A DNA stretch of 64,000 nucleotides from Scedosporium boydii. Its lineage: Eukaryota > Ascomycota > Sordariomycetes > Microascales > Microascaceae. Numbering within the stretch: position 1 is the first letter of the stretch; every line of letters starts with the position of its first letter. A program made the translations under genes and the position numbers. The DNA is taken from NCBI GenBank assembly GCA_002221725.1, contig NJFT01000001.1, positions 310,001-374,000 of the forward strand, read 5' to 3'. Positions 10,277 through 23,862 of the stretch are shown here, piece after piece. The notes beneath the pieces are model-generated. The model was given only the letters and a program-made list of their open reading frames with translations. It made no database searches and was not told where the DNA came from.

Positions 10277-12093
10277 ATGTCAGCTCCATCACAACCTCCC
10301 CCTCCAAAGGGAGGCGGCGGCCTTTCTCTCTACGCGAACCTCCTCGAGTCCTCGGGCGACGCGTCGGCCACGATATCGAGCGCACCAGTCCTATACAATG
10401 AACCCGCAGAACTACAAGCCACCAAGAAGCCCTTAGATTCAGGTGCGACGGATACAGCTCTCTCTCTTGGCTAGCAGTTCCTTCTTCTAGTCCCTCACTT
10501 GTTACTCACATGTTTCTCCTTCATAGCCCTCCGCTTCCAGCCTATCCGACGCCCGCAAGTCAAGCAAAAGCCGAAACCATCCTTCCCCAAGACGATCCCC
10601 GGCGCCATGCCATCCAAACCTACCTCCTCAGCCGAACCCACCCCAACTTCCGCCACGACCACACCCGCCACCGCCGCCGCTCCTGCACCGGCAGCGAATC
10701 CTCCCGCAAAGAGTAACCTCGCGGCATGGACCGCGACAGGCGACGAGTGGAAGTACAGCGCTGCCCCCAGCGAGAAGCGCCAGCGCGGCGGCCGGAGGAA
10801 AAAGAAGAAGAGGCAGGAGCAGATGGAGACCGACTGGGACGAGCTGTATGACCCCACCAGGCCGACGAACGTGGAGGAATATCTTAGGAGCGATGAGCGT
10901 ATACGGGAGATACACGAGTGGAAGGATCTGCTGTACAGGCATAGGCGAGGCAGGGAAGATTTAACCTCCGATAGTGACGGAGAGGATCGCAGAGAGCCTA
11001 TGTCGAGTATGTTTTTGCAATGTTCCTCCCCGTCTCTTAGAGCCGTCGTCATGCTAACCACCGTGGAACCTAACGTAGATCAATTTGCCCCTCCACCAAA
11101 TTACTCCTTCGCCCCGCCTCCGCCATCACCCCCTCGAGCCTCCATACCCATCGACCAATCCGGCGAAGACGCCTACGCCCGCCGCCTCGCCATGTCCCAA
11201 GGAGCACCTCCCCCTCCTCCCTCCGCGGCTATCCCCCCTCCACCCACCCCTCCTCTCGAAGAAAACCAAGGCATATCAATCTCCCGCGCCCCAGTCCGCT
11301 ACTCGCCGCCTCCCCGCCAGCCCTCCTCCGACTCCGAATCCGAAACCTACCGCCCAACCCTCGGCCTCGGCGCCAACAAAGAAGATGAAGACTCCGACGG
11401 TCAGCCCCGCTCCAGCCGCCCCGGCCAAAAGGGCTTCGCGCAACGCCTCATGTCCAAATACGGCTGGACCAAAGGCTCTGGTCTCGGCGCCGATGAATCT
11501 GGCATCGTTAACCCCTTGCGCGTCCAGGTTGAGAAGCGCAAGAAGAAGTCTGATGCTGAAGGCGGTGGATGGGCTGAGCCTGCAGCGCGCTCGAAAATCC
11601 TGGGCGGGAAGCGGAAGCCTGGTACGGCGGGTGAGGAGGAGGGTTTTGGAGCTATGAGTGAGGTTATTGTCTTGAGGAATATGTTGGAGGGCATGGATGA
11701 TTTGCAGGGCGAGATCGCTTCAGGATTGGGCCAGGAAATTGGCGAGGAGTGCGGTGACAAGGTATACTCACTCACCCCTTTCCCTTCGAGTTTTTGGTTA
11801 GTGAGACTAACTTTTATGATCTTTCCAGTACGGTCGCGTGGAACGCCTGTACATCGACGTCGAAACCCGACAAGTCTTCATCAAGTTCACCGACCAAGTC
11901 TCCGCGTTGAGGGTAAGGATTATAACCATTACGCCTCTAGCCCCAGCTCTCGCGCTGGTATCAATCAGGGAGAAAAGACACTAACGTATTCCTGTAGGCT
12001 GTGAACGAACTCAACGGTCGCATCTTTAACGGCAATGCCATCCAGCCCAAGTTCTACGACTCGGACAGATTCGAGAAGGGCATCTATAGTTAG
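10277..12093 (+). CDS. Splicing factor SPF45/RBM17-like (G-patch and UHM)
   Basis: Five exons: 10277-10442, 10527-11006, 11079-11761, 11829-11912 and 11998-12093, 502 residues. The N-terminal half is disordered, rich in Pro, Lys and Ser, with a basic run (GGRRKKKKR) likely to serve as a nuclear signal. A G-patch lies at about residues 333-375 (GFAQRLMSKYGWTKGSGLG). The C-terminus is a U2AF-homology RRM: VIVLRNM, YGRVERLYID, VFIKFTD and GRIFNG. The last three exons rebuild the RRM exactly. SPF45 proteins act in early spliceosome assembly and 3' splice-site choice by binding ULM-containing factors, and the Drosophila and plant relatives are also linked to DNA-damage responses. The start at 10277 is the first Met in frame with the conserved KGGGGLSLYANLL segment. 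Confidence 0.92.
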
Positions 12094-12812
12094 TCCATGT
12101 CTGTTGGGGTCAGCTGCTGGGGATTTAGCGTTTCCACGTTGTATTAGTACTTAAAAACATCGAACAAAAAGAGAATATACCACGAGAGGGTCCGAAGTGT
12201 GGAATGAGACCCCTGATACCCAATATGCGTAAACTTTTGAAAGATCGAGAGCGGGTGAGTGCGACTGTTTACTTCCACAGCGGACCGAACCGCTCACATG
12301 AACACTAAAATTTGGTGAACAACCTCACGAGGACACACTTGCAGGCAAAAACATGTATTGCAATCTTTTTCCACTTCCACCATCTGCCCCTCCGTACATA
12401 TGGACAAAGTAACCCTCCGGCAACGTTAGACGCTCCTTGGCTGGAGAAAGGATCGGTTGACCGAGCGATCCGGCGGGAAGGTAAAGCCGAATCGTCGGTC
12501 GCATTATTAAGTATAGTAGAATTCGAATTTCCATATATGTCGAAAAACTCCAGCTGGCTCGTTCCTGCGTATGTCGCCTAGGAGGTCCCGAGTACAATGC
12601 TGAGGATGATGCGCATCACCACCTCCCTTTTCGCAAGTCGACGAAAAACAAAATGGTATGTAAAACGAAACAGGAAAAAGAAAAAAAAAAAAAAGACAAA
12701 GAGCGTCATCAAGGGAGAAAATCCCAAACGTGCTCGGAAAACGCCACCAACTTCCGAGTCTGCGAAATCATGTACAGAGTAGCGTGCACCATTACATGCT
12801 CATGCAGCCCGT
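12094..12812. other. Convergent intergenic region between SPF45 and ECM33
   Basis: This 719-bp gap between two stop codons contains a poly-A tract near 12675-12690. No gene or RNA was recognised. Confidence 0.6.
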
Positions 12813-14201
12813 TTAGAGGAGCTGGACGAGAGCGCCGAGAGCGGCAACACCGAGAATGATAGGAGTGTTGACACCTAGTAAGCCAGCGCCATCCTCTTTA
12901 TTATCGGTGCTGTTGCTGCCTCCCTTGCCTCCCTGGTTCGCATTGGCGTTCTTCGAGGTGCAGGAGAAGGAGCCTTGGATCTTGCCGTTGCCACCGCTGG
13001 TCTTGGGGGCAAGCGACTTGAAGCCGGCACAGTCGTTGCTGATGTCCTCGGTACTAGAGACGTCGAAGGCACCCTTAACGTCGTCAAGGCTAGGGAGCTC
13101 GATGCTATAATGAGAGAAACCATGCAGTTAGAAATTGGGGCGTACAACAAGGCTATGAATATAGCATTCGGGAACTGGACAAGCAAAAGATAGAGGGGGA
13201 AGAAGTAAAACGTACCTCGTGAAGCTTCCACGCATGGTAACAGCACCGCCGACCTGTCGAAGCTTAGGGAAGCCATCGATGGAGGCAAGGTTCGTGTTGT
13301 TCTGGACAGTCAAGCTGCCTCCGGTCTTCTCAAGGAGAGGGAAGCTAATGTTGCTGATGTTATCGTTGTTCCTGAAGGAGACATCAGCACCGGTGGCGGT
13401 CAAGTTGGGGGCGATGAAGGACTCCATGGCCTTGTTCTGGGTGAGCTGGATAGAGTCGTTGACGGCCTTGAGAAGAGGAACGCTAAGGCTCTTGATACCA
13501 CGAACGTCGAGGTTGGCGGCCCAGGCGAGACGGGGAAGGGAGACCTCAAGGTCGGGCGAGTTGTCAGCAACGATGAGCTTGTCGCTGATACTGGTCATGC
13601 GGGTCTCCCAGGTGGTGAGGCGCTGGTTGTTGTCGATTTGGAAGGTACCGACCGAGACCATGCTGAAGCTATCAAGGCTGGAAAGGAAGGTGTCAGAGAT
13701 ACGGACGGTCTTAACCGTGGTGACTCCGTCAGATCCAAAGCGGACATTCTCAAGCTGGGTAAGACTGATCCAAGAGATCTCTCCAACGGACTCCAGAGCA
13801 GTAAAGTCGAGGCTGCTCAGACTGCGCAGACCAGTGAGCTCGAACTTTCCGCCAATGGTTTCGATGGTAGAGCTGGAGAGGGAGTTGATGTTGGTAGCAT
13901 TTCGGATGATTAGGTCGCCGGCAACAGACTGAGGGCCGCTGATGTTGATCACGCCGGCGAGGGCGTCGGAGGCGTCGAAGACGATCGAACCCTTGACGGT
14001 CTGGCAGGGAATCGTAGCCTCTGCGGGCGCGGCAACCGTGATAGTAGCGGACGCGCAGAGAGAGTTGGATTGCGCTGTAACAATTGAAACGTTAGCAATT
14101 GCTGTTGATTTTACGCTCCCCCACGACGAGGGGCCAAACTAACCGGAGACAACGCTGGCGCCAACAGCCGCAAGGGCGAGGAGGATCTTGCCAGCGGACA
14201 T
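12813..14201 (-). CDS. ECM33: GPI-anchored cell-wall protein, ECM33/SPS2 family
   Basis: Three exons in transcription order: 14201-14144, 14074-13216 and 13104-12813, 402 residues. The N-terminus is a signal peptide (MSAGKILLALAAVGASVVSG). The body is a receptor-L-like leucine-rich solenoid with many repeats of the type IGGKFELTGLRSLSSL, with N-glycosylation sequons (RNATNIN, NNTNLAS). Near the end is a Cys pair region (NDCAGFKS, FSCTSKN), then a Ser/Asn/Gly linker and a hydrophobic tail (PIILGVAALGALVQLL) expected for GPI attachment. ECM33 proteins sit on the plasma membrane and in the wall and are needed for wall integrity and glucan/chitin organisation. The length is close to that of Aspergillus ECM33 homologues. 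The short exon 1 encodes only the signal peptide. Confidence 0.93.
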
Positions 14202-15118
14202 CGTGATGGCTTGGTCTGAAATTTCGTAGGTTAGCCGAACTGCTGAGACACCGCCACAAGCGTTTCAAGTTCCAATAGTCGGAAAGATAAAAATCGGCAG
14301 ACGGAAAATATGTTGCTGGGCAAGAATAAAATAAAGATTGGCAGCCCAGAAGTAAGACGATGGTTCGCGATCCAGGATTTCAACGCGGTGTTGTTAAAAT
14401 CTCAGCTCGCGACTGAAATTGGCCCGAAAATATCCACATGTGATAGGAGTAGACGCAAGGGTGGTGACCGGTGCGGATTGGATTACGAAACTGCTCAGGG
14501 AGCGGGAAGGGGGAGGACGAAAAGCTCTTGAGAAGGAGCAAGAGCTACGTTCAAGACCGGAGTAAAAGTCCTACCTCTAAAGGATCGTGGTTTCGTGGTA
14601 AACGTTCTCGGCGTCGAAATACGCGTGATAATGGCGACCTCGGCAGGTGGAGTGATATTGACCCAAATGCTCTTTTCCTTCGCGTTCGGCTTTGGCGGAT
14701 GACCGGCTTCTTCCTCTGTTCTTGATGATAACGAGGGAAGGTCAAGACGGAAGGACGCTCGTTGGGTGAAATTATAATAGTAAGAATGGGAGAAGCGAGA
14801 GAAAGAAGAGAAGGATAAAACACGAAGAACGAGAGTGAGGGAAGGAGTGTTTTTTTGGGGTTGGAAGGAGGGATATTCACAGATGGCACGAAAGGAGGGA
14901 GGAACCAAGGGCAAAGGAGAACACTTCGGGTGGCTCCTGGAAGCACCAACCCCGAACTCGAGTGGCAGATTGGGGCGTGTGGGAAACCTTGGCAAGGGGT
15001 GTGTAGCTTGGAGCAAAGTCAGGAACAAGGGGGTTAGAGCCGGGAAGGAGGCCAGGGTACTTTGGACGTCGAGCCATCAATGTACCCATTGATCACCAAT
15101 TTCAAGGAAATTCTCGCA

Positions 15119-15136
15119 GTACAAAGTACGAAGTAC
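15119..15136. repeat. GTACGAAGTAC-type motif, doubled
   Basis: Two overlapping near-palindromes (GTACAAAGTAC and GTACGAAGTAC). First member of the cluster of this motif in the 15-17 kb gap; others are at 15495-15504, 15935-15945, 16305-16315 and 16646-16667. Confidence 0.7.
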
Positions 15137-16419
15137 GAGGTATTCTTGTGCGAATCCCACCACACTGCAGTGCTCTTCTCCTGAGGTATCAGTATCAAGC
15201 ACCACCTGAAATGCTGCTCAGATACGAGAGACTGGATGTTCTTTTGCAAGCTAATTTAAAGACACCGAATTGATCCATGGTGACAATTTCCTGTGCCTCC
15301 TCCACCTGGTCTAACTATGGGAGGTGGAGACGATACAAATCAAGATACGAGCACCATTTCTCTACTGCCAACCATCAATTGATCTCCCAGAAAGGCACGA
15401 TTACACCGCCCTCAGGCCACTAGGTAAGTTGTCGTTGACTCGTACTTCCAAATGGTGATGGATGATATCAACGATCATCAAGCATAGAGCACAATACTTC
15501 GTACAAAATAGCTGTCCTCGAGATACTATGTTTCCTTGACCAAGCAGCGGAGGGCCCGACTTATCAAGGGCGACATAGCGGGCACATCCCGTTTATGTTG
15601 TTGTGATTGATAGCTCAATGTTGACCTTTGCATCTGCACCTCTCCACTACGGAGTAAGTCCAGAGCCGACTTATCCATCAGTGGATGACCTTATTCATGA
15701 TCCGTCGAGTCTGTGCTGGGTCTCTTGATCTTGTCGTGCACACTGCTTCATACGTCAGGTAATTTTAGTGGGTTTTAGGCCTGACAACCACAGCTGGACA
15801 GGGGCCAACTCCGAGCAATGGAGATCGCTGATAACCAGCGTCTCAGCCAGTGGCGGCCTCTCTCAAATTGAAGCGTTCAATTGTTTGGTGAGAAGCGGAG
15901 TTCTACGAAATACCGAGGTACAACCGCTCTGTATGTACGAAGTACATGCGCTACACTATCGTTAGTGTCGGTTCCTGGAACTTTGTACCTTGCAGCCAGC
16001 TGCGTAGTACTACTTATACACACCCCTCAGCTAGAACCCTGGACCTCCTTGGGCGCACATGGACAAGCAACGTCATCACTAGCTGGGAATGCGTTCTTGT
16101 TCCAAGATGCACTTTATGAAAACAAGAATTCCTATAAAATAGAGAAATCGTAAGAAACAGTTGTGGTTCTCTTTGCGGCAGCCATCAGGAATGGGTAACA
16201 GAATCGAGATTGGAATTAATCATACAAGTTTCAGAGGAACCTGACGAAGTATTCATCTAATCCCAAGTAACAAGTACGCAGTACGAATGTTGGGGGAGTC
16301 ATATGTACTTCGTACTGGACGATGATAGCTGCAAAGGGCGAGAAGTCCGAAGTACCTTTGTACCTTGAAAATACTTCATCGATCGAAGCTAGGATCGATA
16401 CGAAACCAAAACGACGCTA

Positions 16420-16441
16420 AACCATTTCCTAACCATTTCCT
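16420..16441. repeat. 11-bp direct repeat, 2 copies
   Basis: Unit AACCATTTCCT is present twice without spacing. Confidence 0.8.
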
Positions 16442-18484
16442 GCATCAAATCGATTTCTCATGTTGAACTCTCAGTAGCGCAGTGCATATGTCCACCGCCA
16501 ACAACTAAAACTGGCAGACGAAGGGGATCTCGGTGGGGATCTCATTTTTCTCTTCAATAAATTGTTTTGAAGATCTGGGACGACGGCCCATGTGGCGCTC
16601 CCTGGATCGTAGTACGTACTTTGTGCTACAAGTAAACAATCCAATGAAGTACCTCTGCGAAGTACGGCACGAAGAAGTTATAAACCAGCACAACATCCTC
16701 GATCGATCGAACTCTAATGACTCGACTCGTAGTGATCAATACGAAGCAGCACACTTTAATAAACTGATGTGCGACAATAAACAACCAACCTCACATCGCG
16801 ACGCCGAAAGCTTGAAATACTGGGAATTCATCCAAGGACACGCGAGCACGCAAAGAGGCCAACCATATGAGGGCAGTGGCTGGGACGAGTGTTTCAACGC
16901 AATCAATCTGAGGTTGATCAAGCACTGTCCCCAGGATTCATCCCGCGCCGGTATTTGGAGAGATCCGTCACTGGAATAAATGCCGGGACTTCTTTCATGA
17001 TGGTTGCGCCCCCCAATTCTGTTATAACTAGATCTTCTTTTTTTTAGTTTCTCCCCAAGATTCGACTATGCCAGGCGATGTTTCAAAGTTCTGTGAACGC
17101 TCAAGTCGCAGCATTTGGGCATTGCCTCACTGACTAACTCACATTAAAGCGGAGCTGTCGCCCTGAGGCCGCCGAGTATCATCTACGAGGCAGTTGAGGG
17201 AGACCAACTGGTGGTTGGATGAAGCCAGTCGGCTGCGCCGTAATTGATTTGGCTGGCAGTGATGCGGAATAAATACTCTCCAACACTGAGACCCAGCGGT
17301 TGGCTAAAGTGGTTGAATCACCTTGTTTGTACACGCCAACAGCATTCTAGAGAGATAACATTGAACCCGACGAGACAGGCCTCGATCACCCCTTCGGGCC
17401 CAACCACTTACATCTCACAAAGGGCTGAGTACAATAACTGCCACGCGTACTTGATCAAGCACGGAAGCGGGTCAATGGAGGCGTGTCTTAGTAGCCTCAG
17501 TGTCGTAGACCCGTGAATAGTGGGAAGTGAAGTCGGCGGGGAGAAAACATATTGTCACTGGGCAACGACTCTCCTGCCGTGGACCCAACCTCTTTATCCA
17601 GCGGCAAATACCGCCAGTAGCACGGAGTCGAGCTGTTTCCATCCACTTTTGTTCCCACTGTTGTCGTCTAGATAGTACCTTGTCCCAGGTTGGGATAAAG
17701 TTTCCCCTTCTGGGGTGAAGGGGGTAAGGACTTGATGGTAAACTCGCACTAGGTTTGACCTGGTTTCCCTCTGCTCCGGATTGTCTTGGCAATGGCCTGC
17801 GATATTGTGGTATCAATTGCAACTCGCAGTCCGCATACTCTATTAAATATAAATCCTTGGGTTGCTACGAACTGACGATGACATCATCAATCCTCCTTTA
17901 TCCAGCAACTCGTGCCAGCTCCTTGATGGCTGCCAACACCCGACCACCCAATCATTCCCCCACCAAGAACTCGTGTTTCTAGCTCACGGCATACCCGTCT
18001 TTCGGGAAGAGGTCTGGGGATTCTTCCCGTCCTGCCAAAGTCGTCAAATGTTGGTTTTTCGTGCGACACAAGTTCAAACTTGATGGCTGGCACCCGCTGC
18101 TCCGGGAACGGTCGAGCATGGCTGGTCCCGAGCTTCCGCCAAGCCTGGTGATCCCGTCTGAAGGCTGGTTGTGCAGAGCTACACCCGTGCGTCACCTAAG
18201 ACCAGTTGTCGGACTCCGAGACATACAAGCGTGGGCCCGGCTTCAGTGCTCGGGAGATTGGTGTTGCCCGCTGCGAGAGATAAACTGGTTGTTGAGGGCC
18301 TTAGTAGAGATTGATATCATAGTCGGACAAGTTGCCTAACCCGTCCTCTCAGGAATCCACGTGGTTGTTGCCTCGCATTTTACGGTCACCTAAATCATGG
18401 ATTAACCCTTCCATATCGGTAAGACAGGTTGATATATAATACCAGCAATACAAGAACAGAAACTCAAAAAGGCGCATGCCTCGA

Positions 18485-19579
18485 TCATCCGGAACTCTTA
18501 CCCTTCTCAAGCACGCTCGTATCGACATTCTCGGCCCTCCACATATACCACATGAACAAGCTCCGATAAGGGGCGAACTTGTCGGAAATCTCCTTCATCT
18601 CAGCTTCTGACATGTACTTCCACTTGCCGCCCTTCGCCTTCAGCTTAGCCACGTCTCTGCCAACGAATGCCGCCATACCCCGTTGAATACCCAAGTCACC
18701 CGTAGAGAAGACATCCATCCGCTTGAGTCCGAACATGGCAAACATCTCGACCGACCAGCGGCCGAGCCCCCGGACGGCAATCAGCTTCTCCAGGAGTTCG
18801 TCATAGGGTGCGTCAATAAGCATCTGCGCCGAGAGCTCGCCGCTGCAGAACTTTTCCGCGAGTCCCTTGATGTACTCCGCTTTGCGTTGCGATAGACCGG
18901 CTGAGCGAAGCTTGTCGATGGAACAGGGCGCCACGAGGGGCGGTGAAGGGAATCCTTTGGCCCCTTGGTCTTCGAAAAGAGCCACGAACTTCCTTTCGAT
19001 GGATGCGGCGGCGGCGCCCGAGACTTGTTGGCCGATGATGCCACTGGCGAGACACTCGAATGGGTCGACCTTTTCGGCGAGTCCCTCCGGTGAGAACATC
19101 TTACAGTGGTGAGTGTCAATTAAAGGCTTCATCCGTGCGTCAGCCTGGATGAGGTGCCGGCATGCTTCTTCGAGGATATTCTCAGTCGTGGTTTTGATAC
19201 TAGTGACCTTTGACGGTGAGACGTCTCCGACGAGTTTGGAAGCCACAACCCGAGAGGTCATAGGCGATACCAAGGGTGCATTTGTGGCCCTTGGATCTGC
19301 CACTCTGTTGATAGCTGCTGATTTAGGCTTTGGGATGTTGTTTGATAGAAAACTGGGTGGCTCCGTCATTTTGGACACAGGTGTCACAGGGATCGGTCCC
19401 GAGCCATTGGTCTGGGCGCGTCGTTTGGTTGGAGTAGATGGTGCGACTGTCTCTGTATCTGTAGGTGATGGTACTGCTTTCCTCTTTCTCCCTGCAGAGT
19501 TGGCGGTGGGAGCCGGTAAAGGCACCGGAGCCTTGAGCTCGGCTTGGGCCAGAAGCCTAGCAGATCGACGGGTAGTCAT
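18485..19579 (-). CDS. MAG1: DNA-3-methyladenine glycosylase II (HhH-GPD)
   Basis: A single exon of 364 residues from the ATG at 19579. The in-frame extension upstream has no ATG before a stop, so I start at MTTRRSARLLAQ. The first 130 residues are basic and Pro/Ser/Thr-rich, with a nuclear-type signal (GRKRKAVPSP). The glycosylase fold follows: FECLASGIIGQQVSGAAA, the helix-hairpin-helix LIAVRGLGRWSVEMF near residues 265-285, and the catalytic Asp in FSTGDLGIQRG near residue 290. These features place it in the AlkA/MAG family, which removes alkylated purines such as 3-methyladenine at the start of base excision repair. It is flanked by long gaps on both sides. Confidence 0.92.
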   Translation of the reverse strand: MTTRRSARLLAQAELKAPVPLPAPTANSAGRKRKAVPSPTDTETVAPSTPTKRRAQTNGSGPIPVTPVSKMTEPPSFLSNNIPKPKSAAINRVADPRATNAPLVSPMTSRVVASKLVGDVSPSKVTSIKTTTENILEEACRHLIQADARMKPLIDTHHCKMFSPEGLAEKVDPFECLASGIIGQQVSGAAAASIERKFVALFEDQGAKGFPSPPLVAPCSIDKLRSAGLSQRKAEYIKGLAEKFCSGELSAQMLIDAPYDELLEKLIAVRGLGRWSVEMFAMFGLKRMDVFSTGDLGIQRGMAAFVGRDVAKLKAKGGKWKYMSEAEMKEISDKFAPYRSLFMWYMWRAENVDTSVLEKGKSSG

Positions 19580-22282
19580 TTCCGGCAACGTAACACTACT
19601 ATCTGGATGCCAAAGTTTCTTTTTGTGCCTCCTGGAGACTGTAGCTATGAGACTAGATGGCTTTGTGAATAAAGCCGGATCAGTCCGGGTTGAAGTGCCA
19701 ACGAGATGTTGTGTGAATCGTGTAAGTTGATGGGTTGACTGCCGCGCCAAGCTGGGCCGTGGGCGAAAGTTGTCGTGGGAAATACAACGCCGCAGATATG
19801 TTAATCAATCGACATATATTCGGAATACCACAGGCATAAAACAATATAGTCTAATGGGGAGGTGTTTTATCGTAGGTATTGGAGGAACAATGGGTTGGCA
19901 AATTCACGGATTTACGATGGATGTTTTGATACACTCACCGAAACCAAGCGAGCGCTACGCCCTTTGGTTGTCAAGTTGTAAGGAAGGGGGCAGCTGTTAC
20001 CAGGTGTTAGCCTGGAAATTGTTGGACAGAAATTATGCGGGAAAGGAAACTTCAATGATGTGCAAAGGATTGCGAATGGAGGATGGGTAATACGAACGCT
20101 CGAGAACACAGCCCACTTGGTATGGGCAGATGAAGCAAGGGCGAGAGACTGACTGGGGCTTGAAAACCAGAAGAACAGAAGAACGGAGCAAGAGGCTATC
20201 ACAAATCAAGACAGAGGTGAAGGACGGCTTCTGGAACGGGACCAGTAACGAGGATATAGAGCTAACTTGTCTATTCGACTTCAACATGTCTTTGGGTAGA
20301 CTCTACTAACACAGATATCTAATTCATGCCAACAATTCGAATTATATATACCACCATGATGCCGTCAAGAGAAGGGAACTCCCTGCGCCTATGTCGTTCT
20401 CCGCCTGGTCGTCTAGCATGTTGTGGAACGACAACGCCTAGGCCACTAGTATCTCATAAACGCCGAAGAGCAGGCCGGTGGGTGGGTTTGGATGGCGGTG
20501 CATTCAAATACGTTCAGATATATGCGTGGACAGATCCTAACGGAGCCTATTCCAAACGCATGGCATGCACTCCAGGGCCGATTTCCTCGAGGCCGGGCCA
20601 TGGAATTGGGTAATCTGTGGATGTTTGCCCATCTCCTTCTCGACCTACACCTCTCTCGTGTGACATCGCCCTCACATTTGCGCCAGTAGCAGGATCTTCG
20701 TTTTCGGTCGACCCAAACTGAGAATGGTTAGCCCGTCAAAATATGAATTAAAATAGGACCCTCTGATACTAAGTATTTCCCGCGGTAAATATCTTTTCTT
20801 TCCTTGAGCGTTTGCCACGATATCAGGCCGGTTGGTTGACGGAAGAGTCTAGAAGATCACTTCTGGATTGGGGTCAAGTAGGAACACACAAATCATGTCA
20901 GACCTCGAGCCGGCGTAATTCAACCGCCGTCCTTCCCAGGGCTATTATCTTGAATCCCAATGTAATTAATGAAGCAGTGAGCAGAGGTTAGGTGTTAATC
21001 CACAAGTTTAGGTTGGAAAACCGTGACTACCACCCCCTTTAAGCATAATATTTGGTTGAATATTTTTGCTCCGGTTGGCCCTGACAAGAGCGGAACTAGA
21101 GTATTACTTGCCAGCGGCAATTAACAAGCCGCGGATTTCGATGCTGGAGGCTCTGGGGCCCGACGCCAAGCCAACTACGGAGCATAAAAAGGAGACACAG
21201 AACGGTGGGCGCACGCGGTAAAAAGGAGTTGAGGATCATGCATTGATGCTCCACTAACGACCTGAGTAGGATTCAAAGGTTTTTCAAGTACTTCGTACTT
21301 CGAGCCCGGAGTCGCCATTGCTTCGAGAGATTACGGCGTCGATAGTGCTGCCAAACCTGGAATGTCGGTTGCATTAAGCGCTGGTTACTTCCCGTTATCT
21401 GAGGGGTCTCTGAGTGGTGGGATCTCGCCTCTTTCCAAGATGGCAGCCAATTCGAAGGCGGAGGAGAGAGCCGATCCTCGTATCCCTAGATTCCTTACCG
21501 TGTACCCCCAGTCTTTTTAAAGTTCCTGAGCTGCTTAATCATTATCCTTGGAAGTCGCGTTATCGCGCAGATAGGTTTTTAGAAGTACATGGGAGATACT
21601 TGATCCCCTATCAGAACAGACTTTTCGGAGTTGGCTTTTCAAGGAGAGCCTCCTCCTCCTAGACTCTGGTCAGATTGTCAGCAGGAAATTCCTTGATCAA
21701 TGTTTCAATGTTCTATTATTTCGATGTGATTTGCACGAGTACGAAGTAAGAGCTGGATTCTCTACGAAGTAATAGTGTAATAAGCGAGGATGGGGCATGG
21801 GCCACACCTAGAACATTAAAGCTTTGCGTGAAATATCGACTTTGAAAGTCCAGAAGCGAACAGACCAGCACTCCGTAGAACACCGTCTCGGCTAAGGAAT
21901 TAGTGGCAACTTCGGACACGGCAGGATTGCAGGATTCGAGAAGGCCAGGTGGTGTGAGGTACCTTACATTAGACTTACAGTATTTCTCTTGTACCCTTGT
22001 CCTCTAAATTAGCCTGGTACCCCTGTATCTTCTTTTCCCCCCTAAGCACCCGCTCTGCTCAAAATACTTGTACTTTCGTAGTCGAAATCTCCAAGACTCT
22101 ACCCCGACATCAGATCACCACAGTCGTTTTCGCGCATTCGTTTCTTGCCCTTCGACCCGTCGCTGGACGCTACCGTGCCCTTCGTGTGCAGATTCAATCG
22201 TTCTCCTCCGGCACTCGAGTCGATTTCCCCCAAGCTGGCTCTCCAACATTTGACGCGTCGTCGCGCTGGTTCTACAGAAACC
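19580..22282. other. 2.7-kb divergent intergenic region between MAG1 and ANP1
   Basis: This region contains the motif GTACTTCGTAC (21288-21298) and related copies near 21738-21771. Several short open frames exist, but none has recognisable domains. No mobile element or RNA gene was identified. Confidence 0.5.
21288..21298. repeat. GTACTTCGTAC palindrome-like motif
   Basis: Another intergenic copy of the motif clustered at 15-17 kb, here upstream of ANP1. Confidence 0.65.

Positions 22283-23862
<1,580 letters not shown>

Larger units (their letters stand above)
14202..18484. other. 4.3-kb gene-poor stretch
   Basis: The first several hundred bases upstream of ECM33 are probably its promoter and leader (purine-rich on the plus strand). 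From about 15.1 to 16.7 kb the short motif TACGAAGTA/TACTTCGTA recurs at least eight times, and an 11-bp direct repeat lies at 16420-16441. Open frames here (for example 16533-16979 +, 17472-17822 -) lack domains, splice sites and codon bias. I see no transposase, reverse transcriptase or terminal repeats. It may be relic sequence, a long regulatory region or the site of a non-coding RNA. Confidence 0.5.

Noticed and set aside
10495..11061. Open frame opposite SPF45 with Ala/Gly-rich sequence
   Set aside because: Mirror of the low-complexity Pro/Ala region on the coding strand.
13219..13932. Open frame of 237 codons opposite ECM33
   Set aside because: Antisense shadow of the leucine-rich repeat exon, with no recognisable domain.
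16533..16979. 148-codon open frame in the 14-18 kb gap
   Set aside because: No known domain, no intron logic, neutral codon use. It may be chance in 4 kb of non-coding DNA.
19113..19730. Open frame of 205 codons opposite MAG1
   Set aside because: Antisense to the glycosylase gene, with no domain.
19580..19750. 57-residue N-terminal extension of MAG1
   Set aside because: The frame is open, but its first codon is TTG and it contains no ATG. The ATG at 19579 is the supportable start.
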